DNA of 64,000 bases from assembly GCF_964355755.1 (NCBI RefSeq), contig NC_092676.1:27696288-27760287 (forward strand). The letters are read 5' to 3'. Origin of the DNA: Antedon mediterranea (Eukaryota > Echinodermata > Crinoidea > Comatulida > Antedonidae). A program made the translations under genes and the position numbers. The notes beneath the pieces were generated by a model. The model worked only from the letters and a program-made list of their open reading frames with translations. It made no database searches and had not been told where the DNA came from. Shown piece by piece: positions 13,801-28,800 of the stretch (position 1 is its first letter; the number at the start of each line of letters is the position of its first letter).

Positions 13801-16800
13801 CATCTGGCAGGCCAAGATCTTGAGGGTGAGCAATGTCTATGAAACGCTCGGTGACCTTACGCGTAAGCTCCATCAAGTAGTCACGCGAGTAACGAGGGCT
13901 ACTTCGCAAAACATCGAGATGCGTTCCTACTAGGATTACAGGAGAGTTGGGAGCACGAGCCTGAAAGAAAATTAAATAAATATACTATAAACCTCGAAAA
14001 GAAGCCCATCTCAAAAAGTAATCTCAAAAAAGAAGCCTTTCTCAAAAGTTAATCTCGAAAAGAAGCCTATCTCAAAAAGTAATCTCGAAAAGAAGCCCAT
14101 CTCAAAAAGTAATCTAAAAAAGAAGCCAATCTAAGAAAGTAAGAAGCCCATCTCGAATCAAGCCCACTTTGGGCTTATTTTCAAGGTTTTACAGTATAGG
14201 TATACAGAAATCGTCTTGTAATCTGGGAAGATGCCAACAAGATAAAACAAGTTTCATAAAACATATTAAGAAATCAGATCTGATGGGACACAGCCAAACC
14301 TCTGGCGCCATTTCAATAATCCAACTAACTTTGTGGTTTTTTTATTTTAAAATGTTTCAATAGTAATTTTTAGGACTGTTGATTTTGATATTAGATTTGT
14401 TTTCGACCTTGACCTAGTAAAGATATCAAAACAAATGTTATGTCAAGTGGAAACATAATATAAATGAAATTTTAATAAACTAAAAATGTTTTAAAACTTT
14501 TTAAAGTAAAATATATGAATATTTTCATCTGTCTTTCCAATATCGAGGCCCTTTTGGGTTTTTATACATTTGTCATGTTAAGGAATTGTTCAATATACCA
14601 GATCACATGATTTTAAGAATAATTGCACATGACCAATTCCAGCCAATGACATTCAAGATATCTTTATAGTTTTGATTGAATCATGTGAAATCTAAATTAT
14701 CAAGAGTGACATTGATAAGCACGAGGTCGTTTTATATCTAATTGCTTGATTTGATAAGGCGATTAAAAAATACTTTTCTCAATATGTTGGATACTGATTG
14801 GGGTTCATAGCAGGGATTAAACATGCAAGTGAATATGAATGCATTTCTTTACTGTACATAGTCTTCTCAATATGGGGTCCACTAGAGGGATTCACATATT
14901 ACAAGACAACTTACTTTTTGATTCAAGATTCAAGACATTTTATTAGTCCACTTTAAAATAGAAGTTCTATTTGCAAAGACAAATACATTAAGTTGCAAAA
15001 GGCAATATTAAAATACTATTTATAGGACTATGTTAAAATACTGTTAAAAAACTATTACAAATGCAGTTTGCAAAAACAGTTGCATGTAAAATACTGTTAA
15101 AACGAAAAAAAAAATAAAAAAATTACAGCAATGATCGTCGACCGTTTAATAGAATTGTATATATTAATGCTATTTACAACAAAGGACTTCCTAGTTCTAC
15201 ATAGACTTTGGTGGTCGTAGTTTTGTTGCATATTGTGAAAGTATGTTCTTTTCTAAATTGGCAATTTGTTACTTCTAGAGTGTATATAATATTTGTTACT
15301 TCTAGAGTGTATATAATATTTGTTACTTCTAGTGTATATAATATTTGTTCCTTCTATAGTGTATATAATATTTGTTCCTTCTAGAGTGTATATAATATTT
15401 GTTACTTCTAGAGTGTATATAATATTTGTTACTTCTAGAGTGTATATAATATTTGTTACTTCTAGTGTGTATATAATATTTGTTACTTCTAGTGTATATA
15501 ATATTAGTTACTTCTAGAGTGTATATAATATTTGTTACTTCTAGAGTGTATATAATATTTGTTACTTCTAGAGTGTATATAATATTTGTTACTTCTAGAG
15601 TGTATATAATATTTGTTACTTCTAGAGTGTATATAATATTTGTTACTTCTAGAGTGTATATAATATTTGTTACTTCTAGAGTGTATATAATATTTGTTAC
15701 TTGTAGAGTGTATATAATATTTGTTACTTCTAGAGTGTATATAATATTTGTTACTTCTAGAGTGTATATAATATTTGTTACTTCTAGAGTGTATATAATA
15801 TTTGTCGTACCTGTATATTGACCAACCACTGTTGTAGTTCATTAATTCCTTTCTCGCCATCGGTCAGTTTCCAAAGCACCAAGTAGAGTGAACGCTTGGT
15901 CAGAAAATACTGATGTGTAGCGTAAAACTCTTGCTGTTGACAGAAATATTGTAATATTATTATAGTTAAGCTCTAGTTGAGTCAAGTCAACAAATATTTA
16001 AGGATTACTATTGTATTCACTTAGAGAGGAGAATTTTAAAATTTTAAGTGTGTTTCGTTTAGTGTGGTTGGAAAATATGAATACTGGTACATAACAATGT
16101 ACCATTTAAGAGGCTTTTGATTAAAAATAAATTTATTAACTCAAAATTTGTGAAATAAACATAGTTTTGTTTCCTTTGTAAGAAATTGGTTTATATAATC
16201 CTAGAAATTTTTTTATTTAAAATTGAATATTCAATTTACCTGGCCACCAAAATCCCATGTGCTGAACGTCACTTTGCCATATTTGGAATTCTTCTTACAA
16301 TATGTCCACTCACAAACGTCAACACCAACGGTTGACAGATGGTTACCTTTTAGGGTCTTGCCACCTATGTGAGTGTTACCTTGCCTTTCTGCAAAACTCT
16401 AGTAGTTAAAAAAAAAAAAAAAACAGGTAAAGACAGAAAGTACTAAATAACAAGTGAGACGCAGGTGAGTGGCCGAGCGGTTAAGACAGTGGAGTGGTAA
16501 TTACTTAGCCATAACATCGGCACAGGTTCGAGGCTCACTCGCTCCATGTAGAACAAGTTTCCCCAGATAAGGACTATAAACTGTAGGTCTCCAGTGTACT
16601 ACACATCTAGCTCAAGATGAGTAGGGGGTACTGTACCAGTACACACACACAGCCACTTTCGCACACAATCATCATAAGTAGGCCCTCTGTATTATTTACA
16701 TCTATAGCCCAGTAACAGTACAGTACCACCCCGAGGGAAAAGAGTCATTATCTTATCAGATTGTACCACAATGGCCTTTAGTGGTCTAATGACAGGTACA

Positions 16801-19800
16801 TCTACATATCAAGAAAAAGAGTCAGAGCTTGAGTTGCGCAACTATTTTCACTTTCAGATTATTCCTTTTTTTTTTTTATCTAACTTATTTTGAATAATGT
16901 CAAGGAAACTGACTTAGTGCTGTCACACTAATACCAAAAAATACTAAAAAACACCAAAGTAGACCGGAAAAACTGTCCCAATTTAAAAGTAATGATTTAT
17001 AAGGACAAATGTGTGCAGCAATCATGATTCATTCGTCTGTTGTTTAATTCCAGCATCCTTCCGGCTGGAAGAAATCATGTCAACCAGTCAGCCATGTCAA
17101 AACAAACCAGTCAGCTGTGTCAACCAGTCAGCTGTGTCAACCAGTTACCCATGTCAACCAGTCACCCATGTCAACCATGTCTCTCTCGTATAGAGAACAT
17201 CCCTCCATTATTGAGGGTGTCACTCTTCTATAGAAGACATTTAGAGAGAGGCCTCATGGGTCAAGGAGAGTGTTGAGGAGTACATCGATTGATCCAATAA
17301 AGTTGTACTTATAAAATACTGTACATGTCATGTCTCTCTCTTTCTAGGTCAACCACTATACGATCAACAGTTACAATGTTAACTCTTGTACAGAGGTTGT
17401 CAGAATCGTAATAAGACACCCTCAATTACCTCTGGTGACTGATTGCCATAGGGTCCATTGCCTTTTCTCAGTTCGTTCAGTAGAGTGGTTTTACCAATGC
17501 ATGCTTTACCCACAAACATCAATTTCATCCTGGCATAAGGTTTTGCACTGAAAACAAAACCAATGAAAATATTTAATTTGAATAGATCATTATTCTTAAT
17601 CACTAAAGCTCTGTCTACACTATCAAACTTGAGACATGTCATTAAAGCAGGTTCATTCATTCTTTTCATAAAAAAAATAAATAAAACAATAGACTTACTC
17701 ATCAAGAATACATCTTAAATATCCCAAGACATCCTTGACCAGAAGGTTTGATGTCATACTGGACAACGGCTCGGTCAAACTACATCCATCAACCTTCAGA
17801 TCATACAGGTTCTGCAGACGACCCATCTCTGGTGGCAACATCGTAACCATCTCATTACCGTCAATTCTCAGGTTCGACAACTTCGTCAGATATTGAATGT
17901 CTTTTGGAATCTCTGTTAGCTTGTTGTTGGACACTGCCAGGAACGCCAGATCAGGGAAAAGAAGCGTGATGTCATCACTCGGAGACGGATGATTTGTTAC
18001 AATCTTTGGCACATCCTTAAGGACTTCAGTCTTGTCCTCCACAGGGAAGCAAAGAGAAACACACTAGAGAAGTAAAACTTCTGCATTAAGCTCTGTCTAC
18101 ACTATCAAACTTGATGTGACAAAAACATGTGATGTGCCCATATACTGTATGGACATGATGATGTCATATCAATACAATATTTGTGCACATCACACTGTTT
18201 TTGTCTAACTAGTTTGATAGTGTAGAGTCTACAATGTATTATTGGCTATGGAGGGCAATTCCTGCCAAAAATACAGTATGAGGATCATCTGCATACATTT
18301 AACCTTTCATGGTTTTATTAAATACAGAAAATGTATTGGGAAACTATTTGTTCATCCTCACTTAACAAATATACACATAATTGGGATAATATTTTTCATA
18401 TTTATTTTGGATGAAATTGAAATTTCGACAACTTCGAGACTAAAGAAGTCTGTTAAGATACACAAAAAACATTAAAAACCCTTACTGATTGGTCATGATC
18501 ATCAGAATCCTCCAGTTGTTTCTCATCATTTACATTGATCTCTTCCGTTCTTGACACCACTTGCAACTGTGTAATGTTGTTATTAGTAAGATCAAGTGTT
18601 CGCAAATTTGCCAGAACACGATGTCGTCGATGTTTACAGTATTGCAGAGAAACGGCAGGTGGAGAGAGAAGCGCCGAAGAGATCACCTGACCATCTTTAC
18701 TGTCCCTTCTAGATTCTCCTAGTGCATTCATCGCTAACAGATGTGCGTTCTGTTGTGTCTGGATGGCAGGGCTGCAGCATGGTTCAATTCCGAGGATGTC
18801 CGAGATCTTCTTCTCCTTCTCAGATGATGGATGCACATGTAACATTTTTAATATTGAATCTTTACGGGAAAGAGAACCAGCTCTGCGACAACTCACGCTC
18901 ATTGATTTTATATCATTGTGAGAGACCTCTAGATCAACAAGCCCAGCTGGGAACTTATTAATTGGTCCAAAATCTGTAATCTTATTTTCTGATAAGATAA
19001 GTTTTGATAATTTTGGAGCAAGACACGGGAGTCCAATGGGTATCTTTGACAGAAAATTCTTTGAAAGGTTCAATACTTCCAAGCAGTTAACTTCATCGGC
19101 ACTTATTGGTTCTTCTTCAACTTCGTCATACCCAAGGCTACTTGTACTCCACAATTGATGTCGTCTGACATTCACCAGTGTATGTTTCCTCTTTTGTTTT
19201 TCATTTCCAAAGACTTCTGAATTACTGGAAGTTGTCGATTGTTCAGACGTCTCGGTAGGAGTTCTTCCTTTCTTTATTGCTCTACTACTCGTCTCAGAGT
19301 GATTCATTCTAAACTTGTCTCCTTCCTCCATTCCAGAATCACCATCTTCATCCCGATCTTTCAATAAATTGTTTTTATCTAATGACATTTCCAACGATTG
19401 CTTTTTGTCTTTGTGACTTGCAGTGGATGAATGAAATGTCTGAGAATCATCCAATCCATCAAGGATGTTACTAGGCAACTCTTCCAATTTATTCTTTGAG
19501 AGATCTAAGTGCTTAAGCTTTGGCGCCATCCACATATCAAATGGAAGCTGTTTCAACTGGTTTCCATGAACATTTAGAGTCTCCAATACTGGGAGGTGAA
19601 ACATAACAGCTGGCAGTTTGTCTAACCAGTTATTATTGAGATCAATATGAGACAACATTGGACAATTCCAAATAACCTCTTGGTTCTCACACTGGCTTTT
19701 TGTCGAGGCACTAGGAATCGACCCGACCGTGTGTCTTTTATCAGACTTCTCCACTTTGGCCGTCTCCTTCTTGGACTTCCCAATTGGTAATTTACTGATC

Positions 19801-22800
19801 TTGTTTTTTGCGGCACTCAAAACGTGTAGTGATGGTAATTGGAATATTACTAAAGGAAGTTCTGATAAACTATTGTCAGAGATGTCAATCCTTGTGATTG
19901 CTGATAAGCATGGATGCTGGATGCCTGGAGATACCTCATAGTTCTGTAAAGTTATATTATATCTTAAACTAGCCTCTATCAACCAATCAGTCTCAATTAT
20001 TATCAATTCCATATCATGCCAGTCAATTGCAACAGGAACATCAAAAGATGCCGAGTTGCTTATTAAACGTTTTGGTATCGCAACGGTGCGTCTACGATCC
20101 CGATTAATCGAGCGCCCTCCATCTTTGCTGAGTTGCTGAGCCATTTTTGAATAATGTGGAGTTTGATTGCTAGTTTCTTTGACAGACTTCCCCGTCCTCT
20201 TCTCAATTGGTTCAGTTGCAAGTTGATCGACACTCACTGCACAAGAGGCCGCTTTAAACTCTGCCAAACAATCAGAATTAACGGTGAACTCAGAATCTGG
20301 ATGTACACCAGAATGTCCTAACATGACACGGACGATATCGTCACGTCTGCTTAGCAACGCAGACAACAGCGCTTTACCCTCTGTGTCTTTAGCGCCGTGT
20401 TTTAACAAAAGTGTAATAACCTCCAATTTATAATCAAAAGCACTGCACGCTTCAAAAAGCAAAGAAGAGTTTTCTTTAGTAAAAAAAACCTTTTCTGAAA
20501 ACTTTGGCGAAACTCTTTTAGGTTCGCAATTGTCATTGTTAAACAAACAGTACAAAGATTGAATTGGCGCATTCACTTCTGCGCCATACTTCAATAACAA
20601 AGACGTTATCTCCACATTCCAGGAGAGTACAGCGGCATGCAAAGGTGTCTGGCCGACAACTGTATACGTGTTGACATCTACAAACGGTTTCTTTCGTGTC
20701 GAGTTGGTGAAGGGCATAGAATGATGTTTGCGACGATTTGGCTGAAATTCTAACAGTGATTTCACAATGTCAACATGGCCGGCAGCACTCGCAAGATATA
20801 GACTTGTCTGTCCGTTAATATTTTGCAGATTTATATGAAAAGGAAGACCTCCTTTGTAAGCCTTTAGGTTACTGGACGTCTGGTGCAACCTGGATTTACC
20901 CTAAAAGAAAACATACAGTAGTAGGCATAATTATATTTCTCAATACGCTAATTATACTACTGATAATTTGTACATAACGGCCATCTAACAAAGTCATAAA
21001 ACGTATAGCAAATATACAATTGTGTCCTAAAAGTATTCAAAAAACATGTATTTTACTGTATTTTACACAATAAACAAAATAAATTCAGTATAAACAATGT
21101 TTATTTCATTTAGTATTTTCTTTTCTAAAATCAAATCGCTTTTTCTCTTCTATAAAAATGTATTATACTCATCTTAATTCTAATACAAAGGTCATAACAG
21201 GCCCCAGGGGTCATTAACCTAGCCCTTGAGGTATAAGTCAGACAAATTAGGTCAAAGATGTTACTAATCTGTATCATAAAATTTGATTTAATGATAAGTT
21301 TTAATTGATTTTGTAGATGATTTTTCATCGGTTGTTTTTAGTATTGATATAAAGCTCTGTCTACACTCTCAAACTACTGTAGTGAGTGGCCGAGCGGTTA
21401 AGACAGTGGAACCGTAATTACGTAGCCATAACATCGGCAGGGGTTCGAGGCTCACTCACTCCATGGTTCTGGTGGTAGAACGAGTCTTCTCGGACAAGGA
21501 CTATAAACCGCAGGTCCAGTGTACACCTAGCTCGTATGCACTTTAAAGAACGTAGTACATCTTTCGAGACGAGTATGGGGTTACACTGATCACCAACTTT
21601 GACTGAAGAGGTTACCCAGTATAAATATATATTTCAATAGTGTGATGTGCCCAAATATGGTAGTGATATGCTCAAATTTGGTAGTGAGTGATATGATCAT
21701 ATCATTATGTCCATATACATATGGACATCATGTTACATAAAGTTTGATAGTGTAGACAGAGCTTAATTATAGTTATCAATATAATAGCACAATTCCTTCC
21801 AAAAAGTGAATCACAAAGATTTAGGTACAGGAGGAGCTGTAGCTTGGTGGTTAACATGCTTGCTTTCCAATTCCAAGGTCTGGGGTTCAGTCCTGACCTA
21901 GTGCCAGTGTTTTAACTCATAACTCTTTCAACTCCACTTCCTAAGCTTCACATGAACTTAGTTTATAAGCATGATAAACTATAAAATAGTTTATCCATCC
22001 TATAATTGGCGAGTGTGCTGAATGTTGGATGAGTAAATAAAACAAAGTAAATTAAAAAATATGTGAAGAATTAAAAGCGTTGTGAAAATGAAATTCTCTG
22101 TATGGTTAGAAATGGCATTATCATACCCAGTACACAACAGTATCTTAAATGGTGGCCTCAGGTTCGCGGTGCTTTCCTGAGAATAGTGAGTTGTACGGCC
22201 AATTAAAACTATTTCCTTTCAATACTCTGATTGAGTAATCCAAGTATGACTCAATTTACATCGTGTAATCCCATTGAAAATTTACATTCGTTCTCCCCAA
22301 AGAAATTAACGCAGCCTTTGGTCTTTGTGAAGGTTGTCCCGAGTCACGTGAAAAGTAGTGGAGTTTTGAATGATAGAATATTATTAGTATTATATTATAT
22401 TTTAAACTTCAATAAATTTGAATGTATTCTAGTAATATACGATTAATCTGCATAACCTGAAAGTAATATAGAATTACATGAATCACATAAAAAGTTAGCA
22501 GATTGAGGAAGTAAGGATATACCTATTTTAAAATTCTTTTTCGTTTTAATTTTTTTATAGTGTGTATAAAACTGAATTAATATTCATAAAACCTATTTAT
22601 ATATATTAAATTTCTCCTCCATTTTAGGCTGTATGAGTATGTTTATGTAAAATGTGCAAAATATTAAAATATAATAATGTACAGAATGCACCTTTTAAAT
22701 CTAAAGCATGAAATATTGCACTGCGATTTTCATAATTCTTGAAGCTTGATGCCTTTTGACAATCGTTTGTCATCACTCTATGTAACGTTCGAGGACAATG

Positions 22801-25800
22801 TGCCAAGTACTTTAATTCTTGCAACATGACTTATCTGACTTCAATCAAATTTATTTGGCCTGGCTTCGAACTTTAAAAGAACCAGTCATCAATACATTTA
22901 TAAGAAGCTTATCTTATTCATATTTTTTTATAATTTAAGGAAATTAATCATAGTAAATCAATTGTATATTATTGATCATAACAATACAATATTTGCAAAT
23001 ATTTTGGCATAATATGATGATAATAAAAAACAGAGTGGTTAACTTGTAATTTGAAAACAACTTTGAAAGAGGATTAAGAGGAAGATGAGGATTAAAAGGA
23101 AGATGAAACATGGGGATGAAACATGGATAGAGGGGGTAGGAAAATAAAAAAGGGAGTGGAAAAATGAAAGAGGAAGTGGTGAAGGAAAGAATGGGTGGGA
23201 AATGACAAATACAAGGAAATTCTAGTCAAAAAAAACCCAGGTCAGTCAATGCAAAAAAATATTACAAAAATATTTAATTTATTTTATGATGATAAGTTGA
23301 CAGTTTCCCTTGTGTCCTAAATGCAAAACCTTCATAGAATGAAAAAAGGTCATTATCTATGAATCGCTTCACCATATAATAAGGAATGCGATTATAAGTT
23401 TGGTTAAATTAACTTTTATATATTGGCTACATTTCTCAAAATGCTAATTTTTTTTACAAATATCTGGAGCAAATCCAAAAGATCTTACATGAGGAACACG
23501 TTTGCAAAAAGGAAAACGACAGACCCATTGCAGTCTTGCAGTGTCAAAATTATATGACCTTTAAGATTAAAAGTGTGGAACTGCCATACTTTTTTCTTTT
23601 GTCTTTTCTGGGTTTCCCACTTTTATTTCATTATCATTAGCATTGTCTCATTCATCATATTTACATTTATACATTATCTAATCTATTCCTTTAAATACAC
23701 TGGTAGGCAGCAAGTAAAAATAAACAAATATTGCTTTTAAACCGGATCTGTACATTCTATTTTTAATAAGACGCACTCTAATTAATTATGATTATGATTT
23801 CAAAATCAAAATGCAGATTTTCTTTCTTCTTTTTCTGTTTGTACGTTTATTTATATGAATGAAATTTTTCCGAAATAAAAGAAAATAAAATTGAATAGCA
23901 AATTGTATTTCTGTTCTATATTCTAGTCTAGAAGGTTAATAAACAATAATCTCATTTTCCAACATAAATTATAATAAAATTTGTTCTAGTCATGCTTCTA
24001 AAAATAAACACTAGTTGATTGATTCATGTAATGTCTGATTGATGATAGAATTTGTGTCATCTTTCAACAGGGCATTAATTATTAATGTCTTCAATTTTAA
24101 TTAAATCTATTTATCACTCTGAACCGTGTTAAGTGACAGTTTGTATGTGCTTACGTCATACACTATGCTAAATACAGCTAATACACGACAGCCAATGAAA
24201 TCTGTTTAAAACTACAATGTTTGTATTTACACAGGTGGTGCATGGCACTAACTTGAATGAGAGTGGTAAAAGTGAGAGGAGTAAAAGTGAGAGGGGTAAA
24301 AGTGAGAGGAGTAAAAGTGAGAGGAGTAAAAGTGAGAGGAGTAAAAGTGAGAGGAGTAAAAGTGAGAGGGGTAAAAGTGAGAGGAGTAAAAGTGAGAGGG
24401 GTAAAAGTGAGAGGAGTAAAAGTCAGAGGAGTAAAAGTGAGAGGAGTAAAAGTGAGAGGAGTAAAAGTGAGAGGGGTAAAAGTGAGAGGAGTAAAAGTGA
24501 GAGGAGTAAAAGTGAGAGGGGTAAAAGTGAGAGGGGTAAAAGTGAGAGGAGTAAAAGTGAGAGGAGTAAAAGTGAGAGGGGTAAAAGTGAGAGGGGTAAA
24601 AGTGAGAGGAGTAAAAGTGAGAGGAGTAAAAGTGAGAGGAGTAAAAGTGAGAGGGGTAAAAGTGAGAGGAGTAAAAGTGAGAGGAGTAAAAGTGAGAGGA
24701 GTAAAAGTGAGAGGGGTAAAAGTGAGAGGAGTAAAAGTGAGAGGAGTAAAAGTGAGAGGGGTAAAAGTGAGAGGAGTAAAAGTTGATTTTTGTGTGATGT
24801 ATACAGTAGAACCCAAAAAAGGGTCGCTTTAATAAGAGTTTCTATTATTGCACGGTCAATATAATTGTATATTCGAGGGTGTTTAAATTTAGGTAGGTAA
24901 TTTTCAAATGCAATGATTGCTATGGGTTTCTACTATTGCATGGTCAATATAATTTAGGTAGGTAATTTTCAAATGCAATCATTGCTATCGGTTTCTACTA
25001 TTGCATGGTCAATATAATTTAGGTAGGTAATTTTCAAATGCAATGATTGCTATGGGTTTCTACTATTGCATGGTCAATATAATTTAGGTACGTAATTTTC
25101 AAATGCAATGATTGCTATGGGTTTCTACTATTGCATGGTCAATATAATTTAGGTAGGTAATTTTCAAATGCAATGATTGCTATGGGTTTCTACTATTGCA
25201 TGGTCAATATAATTTAGGTACGTAATTTTCAAATGCAATGATTACTATGGGTTTCTACTATTGCATGGTCAATATAATTTAGGTAGGAAATTTTCAAATG
25301 CATTGATTGTTATGGGTTTCTCCTATTGAACGGTCAATATAATTGACATATTCGAAGGTGTCTAAAATTAGGTACGTAATATTAAAATTCATTGATGGCT
25401 ATTCAATAGTAAGCCCATTGGGCATCTAATCGGTTTAATGGTTAATTATCACAAATTTAATTATATACTGTAATAATTGCCAAATTTCATTCTTTTCATT
25501 TTAAATCATGATAACCTAATTGAATATTATACTTTCTGTTTTTTAAATTGCCAATATGTTGCATGTCAAAAGTGATATAGTGACAGCTAAATTCAGATCA
25601 TTTCAAATTTAAAATCTAATGTTGTTTGGGATTTTCATTTAAGGCGTGTGGGGTAGCCATTTCTCAAAGCACAAAAACCAATGTATAACCATTTGTCCAA
25701 CATGAAAACATTGTACACGTTTAACATACTAATCTATCAATCTAAAGCTCTGTCTACACTATCAAACTTTATGCAGGCCTTTTCTTTTGAGGTGAGCAAG

Positions 25801-28800
25801 TATGATCCTAACATACTCCTAAACTGCCATTGAGGAGTGCGATTTACAACACACTTAAATTTGGTAAATTTCTACACACCAAAATACAAATGGCACACCT
25901 ACAGCACCCTAGAATGTATTGAGGAGTGCAATTTGTAGCACACCTACAATTTTAAAGACAAGGCCTGTTCACACATCACACTTTTTTTGTCAAACTAGTG
26001 TAGACAGAGCTTTACAGTAATATGACCATGCACATTTAAGCTGAAAATAAAAAGAGAAAAATATTTATACCTTGTCTGCAATTACTGAATAGTCGTAGTA
26101 TAAAAGTAGTTTTACAATCTCGGTGTGGCCTCCAGCTGCAGCTGCATGTAAAGGTAATTGTTGATCTTGTGTTATCTCACCAGCCATAGACGGGAAATAC
26201 TAAAATACAAGTACAAAATATTATAAATGAGTAACATTATCAAGCTTTTAAGTTGGGAAAAGAAAAAGAGAAAGGAAGGATAGAAGAAAAAGAGAGAAAA
26301 AAGGAAAGAGAATGAATAAAGTAAGAATAAAATAAAAAAAGGGAAAAGTGAAAGAATGAAAAAAGAGGAAAAAAGAGAAAAAAAGGGAAGTTCGATGAAA
26401 GAAAAATGATTAAAGTGAAACTGTACAAACATGTAAATAGTTCATCCGCTTTTTCTTAATTTTTTGGTTATCTTGGTATATTTATTGGATCATTCATGTG
26501 TTTAAAGCACTTTAGAAACATAAGGCTACCATTATTAATATACTCTTTGGAACTGAGGTTTTCATCTGTCAAGACAGGAATAGGACAAAAGAGAAATATA
26601 TCTTTTTAGCTTTTAAATTAACCTTAAATTTCAATGTTTTTTACACAATTTTCCATTAATATTTATACAATTCTTACCTTTAATAAGATGTCTGCTATCT
26701 CTGTAAAGCCGTACAAGCATGCAGCGTACAATGGCGTCCATTTGCATCCGCTTTCATTGGCTCTACCAGAAGCGCCACGATCTATCAAATAGTTAACAAC
26801 CACTAAATGACCATTACAACAGGCCCTGAAATAAAAAAAGGATCATATAAAGCGAAACAATTCTTTCTTTCTTTTACAGTTTTCAAAATGGTTTATGAAA
26901 GTCAATATTGAGGTAATGGAGCTGTATTGAATGTCGGAAAAATACTGGAATTGAAAGAATTTGAACCAAGAACCCTTGGATTTGATAAACATGCATGACA
27001 ACCAAATGATCACATCTCTGGGGAGACTAACAACAATGTTTTGTGGATTTTAATGGATTCTTTTGTGCTAGTACCAAGTCTGGGTTAATCTAAATTCCTT
27101 CTGCTCAATATCCATAAAAAGCCTGCTCACCCAAGTTAATTTGACCTACCTGTAAGCTTTGTCTACACTATTTAGTTTGACAAACAAAGTATGATGTGCC
27201 CAAGCATGGTAGTTATATGACATCATAGTGTCCATATGGCACATCACATTTTTTTGTCACATAAAGTTTGATAGTGTAGACAGAGCATTGTGTAACAACA
27301 GAGTTGGAGCTCAGAACCAAAGCACACTACCATCTTTTCTGGGAGAAATGTTTGATGTCACTATCCATACTTACTTAAAAAGAGGTGTAACTCCTTCAAG
27401 GTAGTCCTTATTAATGGCAGCAAGGCCAACTCTTTTCAGCAAGGATTTCAGATCTTCTAACTTTCCATCAGCACATGCCTGGAGGATCTGTGGTTCAACT
27501 TCTTTGCGCAATTTTTCTCTCTCATCTGAAAAAAAAAGAGGATAATTTTCATTCAGTATTTTTTATATTTCAATTTCTACTGTATGTATAATATTAATAA
27601 TATTAATAATAATATCATTTATCAAGCACTCTTTACCGAAGTCTCACAGCACTACATGAAAAAAATATTCTATTTAAATAGGTGAGTTTTCAAGAGAGTT
27701 TTTAATTAAAAAGGGGATGGAATGTAACGGTCAAACGAGGAAGTTGGTTCCAGATCTCTGGTGCCTGAGTACAGAAGCCCTTAGGCACGGATTGTATATA
27801 ATGGTCTTCAAACTGAAAATAAATCAGTAGTTTAGTAAGTAATTTTTACTTTCAGTTGGTTGATGTTGATTCTATTACTTTTAAAATATACCATACAGGT
27901 AGGAAACACCTATGTAATTCAATTACACACCATCAATTTAATATATCACACACCGTCAATTTAGTATATTATAAACTAAGTAGAAACATCGGATTCGCAA
28001 TCTTAACTAACTTGGAAACGGATAAAAAAAAACCACAAAAATAACACTCCCTAATCATTTAATAATACTTACAGAACTTCTGTTTGAAGAATTCCAATTT
28101 AGATTTGCTCATGATCGAATATTAAAATCAGAAATAATGAATAATGAAAGATAAACATCTCATTGTTCTGCAGAGTGTACCAGCATATTGTTTTAGCTGC
28201 TCAGTCAAGTGTAACAACGCGAAGAGTATTAAACTATTATTAGTAAATAATTAAGTACCATTAAATATCTATCACAACACAATGTAATGTGTGTAGTGTT
28301 CTGTTAATAGGCTCAGTAGACAACTGACATCCATTTCTTTGATTGTCTTGTCTGCTATACCACAGTAGTAACAATATTAGGTCCTGCTGGAAATGCTCTA
28401 CCAGGTATAGATTCAGACTGGTTTATATCTCAAATAGGATGAATGTAATGTGTGTAGTGTTCTGCTAAAACAACAGACTCAAAGTAAAACATCCAATATT
28501 TTTTCTCCTTCTGCTCCTACCATAGGTCTTTTTACAATGGTCTACCACACATTGGATGGTAATGATACAATCTGTGTAGCGTTCTGCTAATAATAGGCTC
28601 AAAGATAAACATTCAATATTTTTTCTCTGGCTGCTCCTACCTAAGGTCTTTTTACACTAGTATAGATTTTAGACTGGTTTACACCTCACATTGGATGGTA
28701 ATGATACAATCTGTGTAGCTTTCTGCTAATAATAGGCTCAAAGATAAACATCCAATATTTTTTCTCTGGCTGCTCCTACCTAAGGTCTTTTTACACTAGT

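Noticed and set aside
15320-15860. Open frames with nine-residue repeats on both strands
   Set aside because: The 27-bp minisatellite stays open in several frames. The one real exon here is 15933-15811.
24178-24832. Long open frames on both strands (190-212 codons) in the 15-bp array
   Set aside because: They arise because the unit is a multiple of three. They have five-residue repeats only, no splice context, and lie in an LRRK intron.
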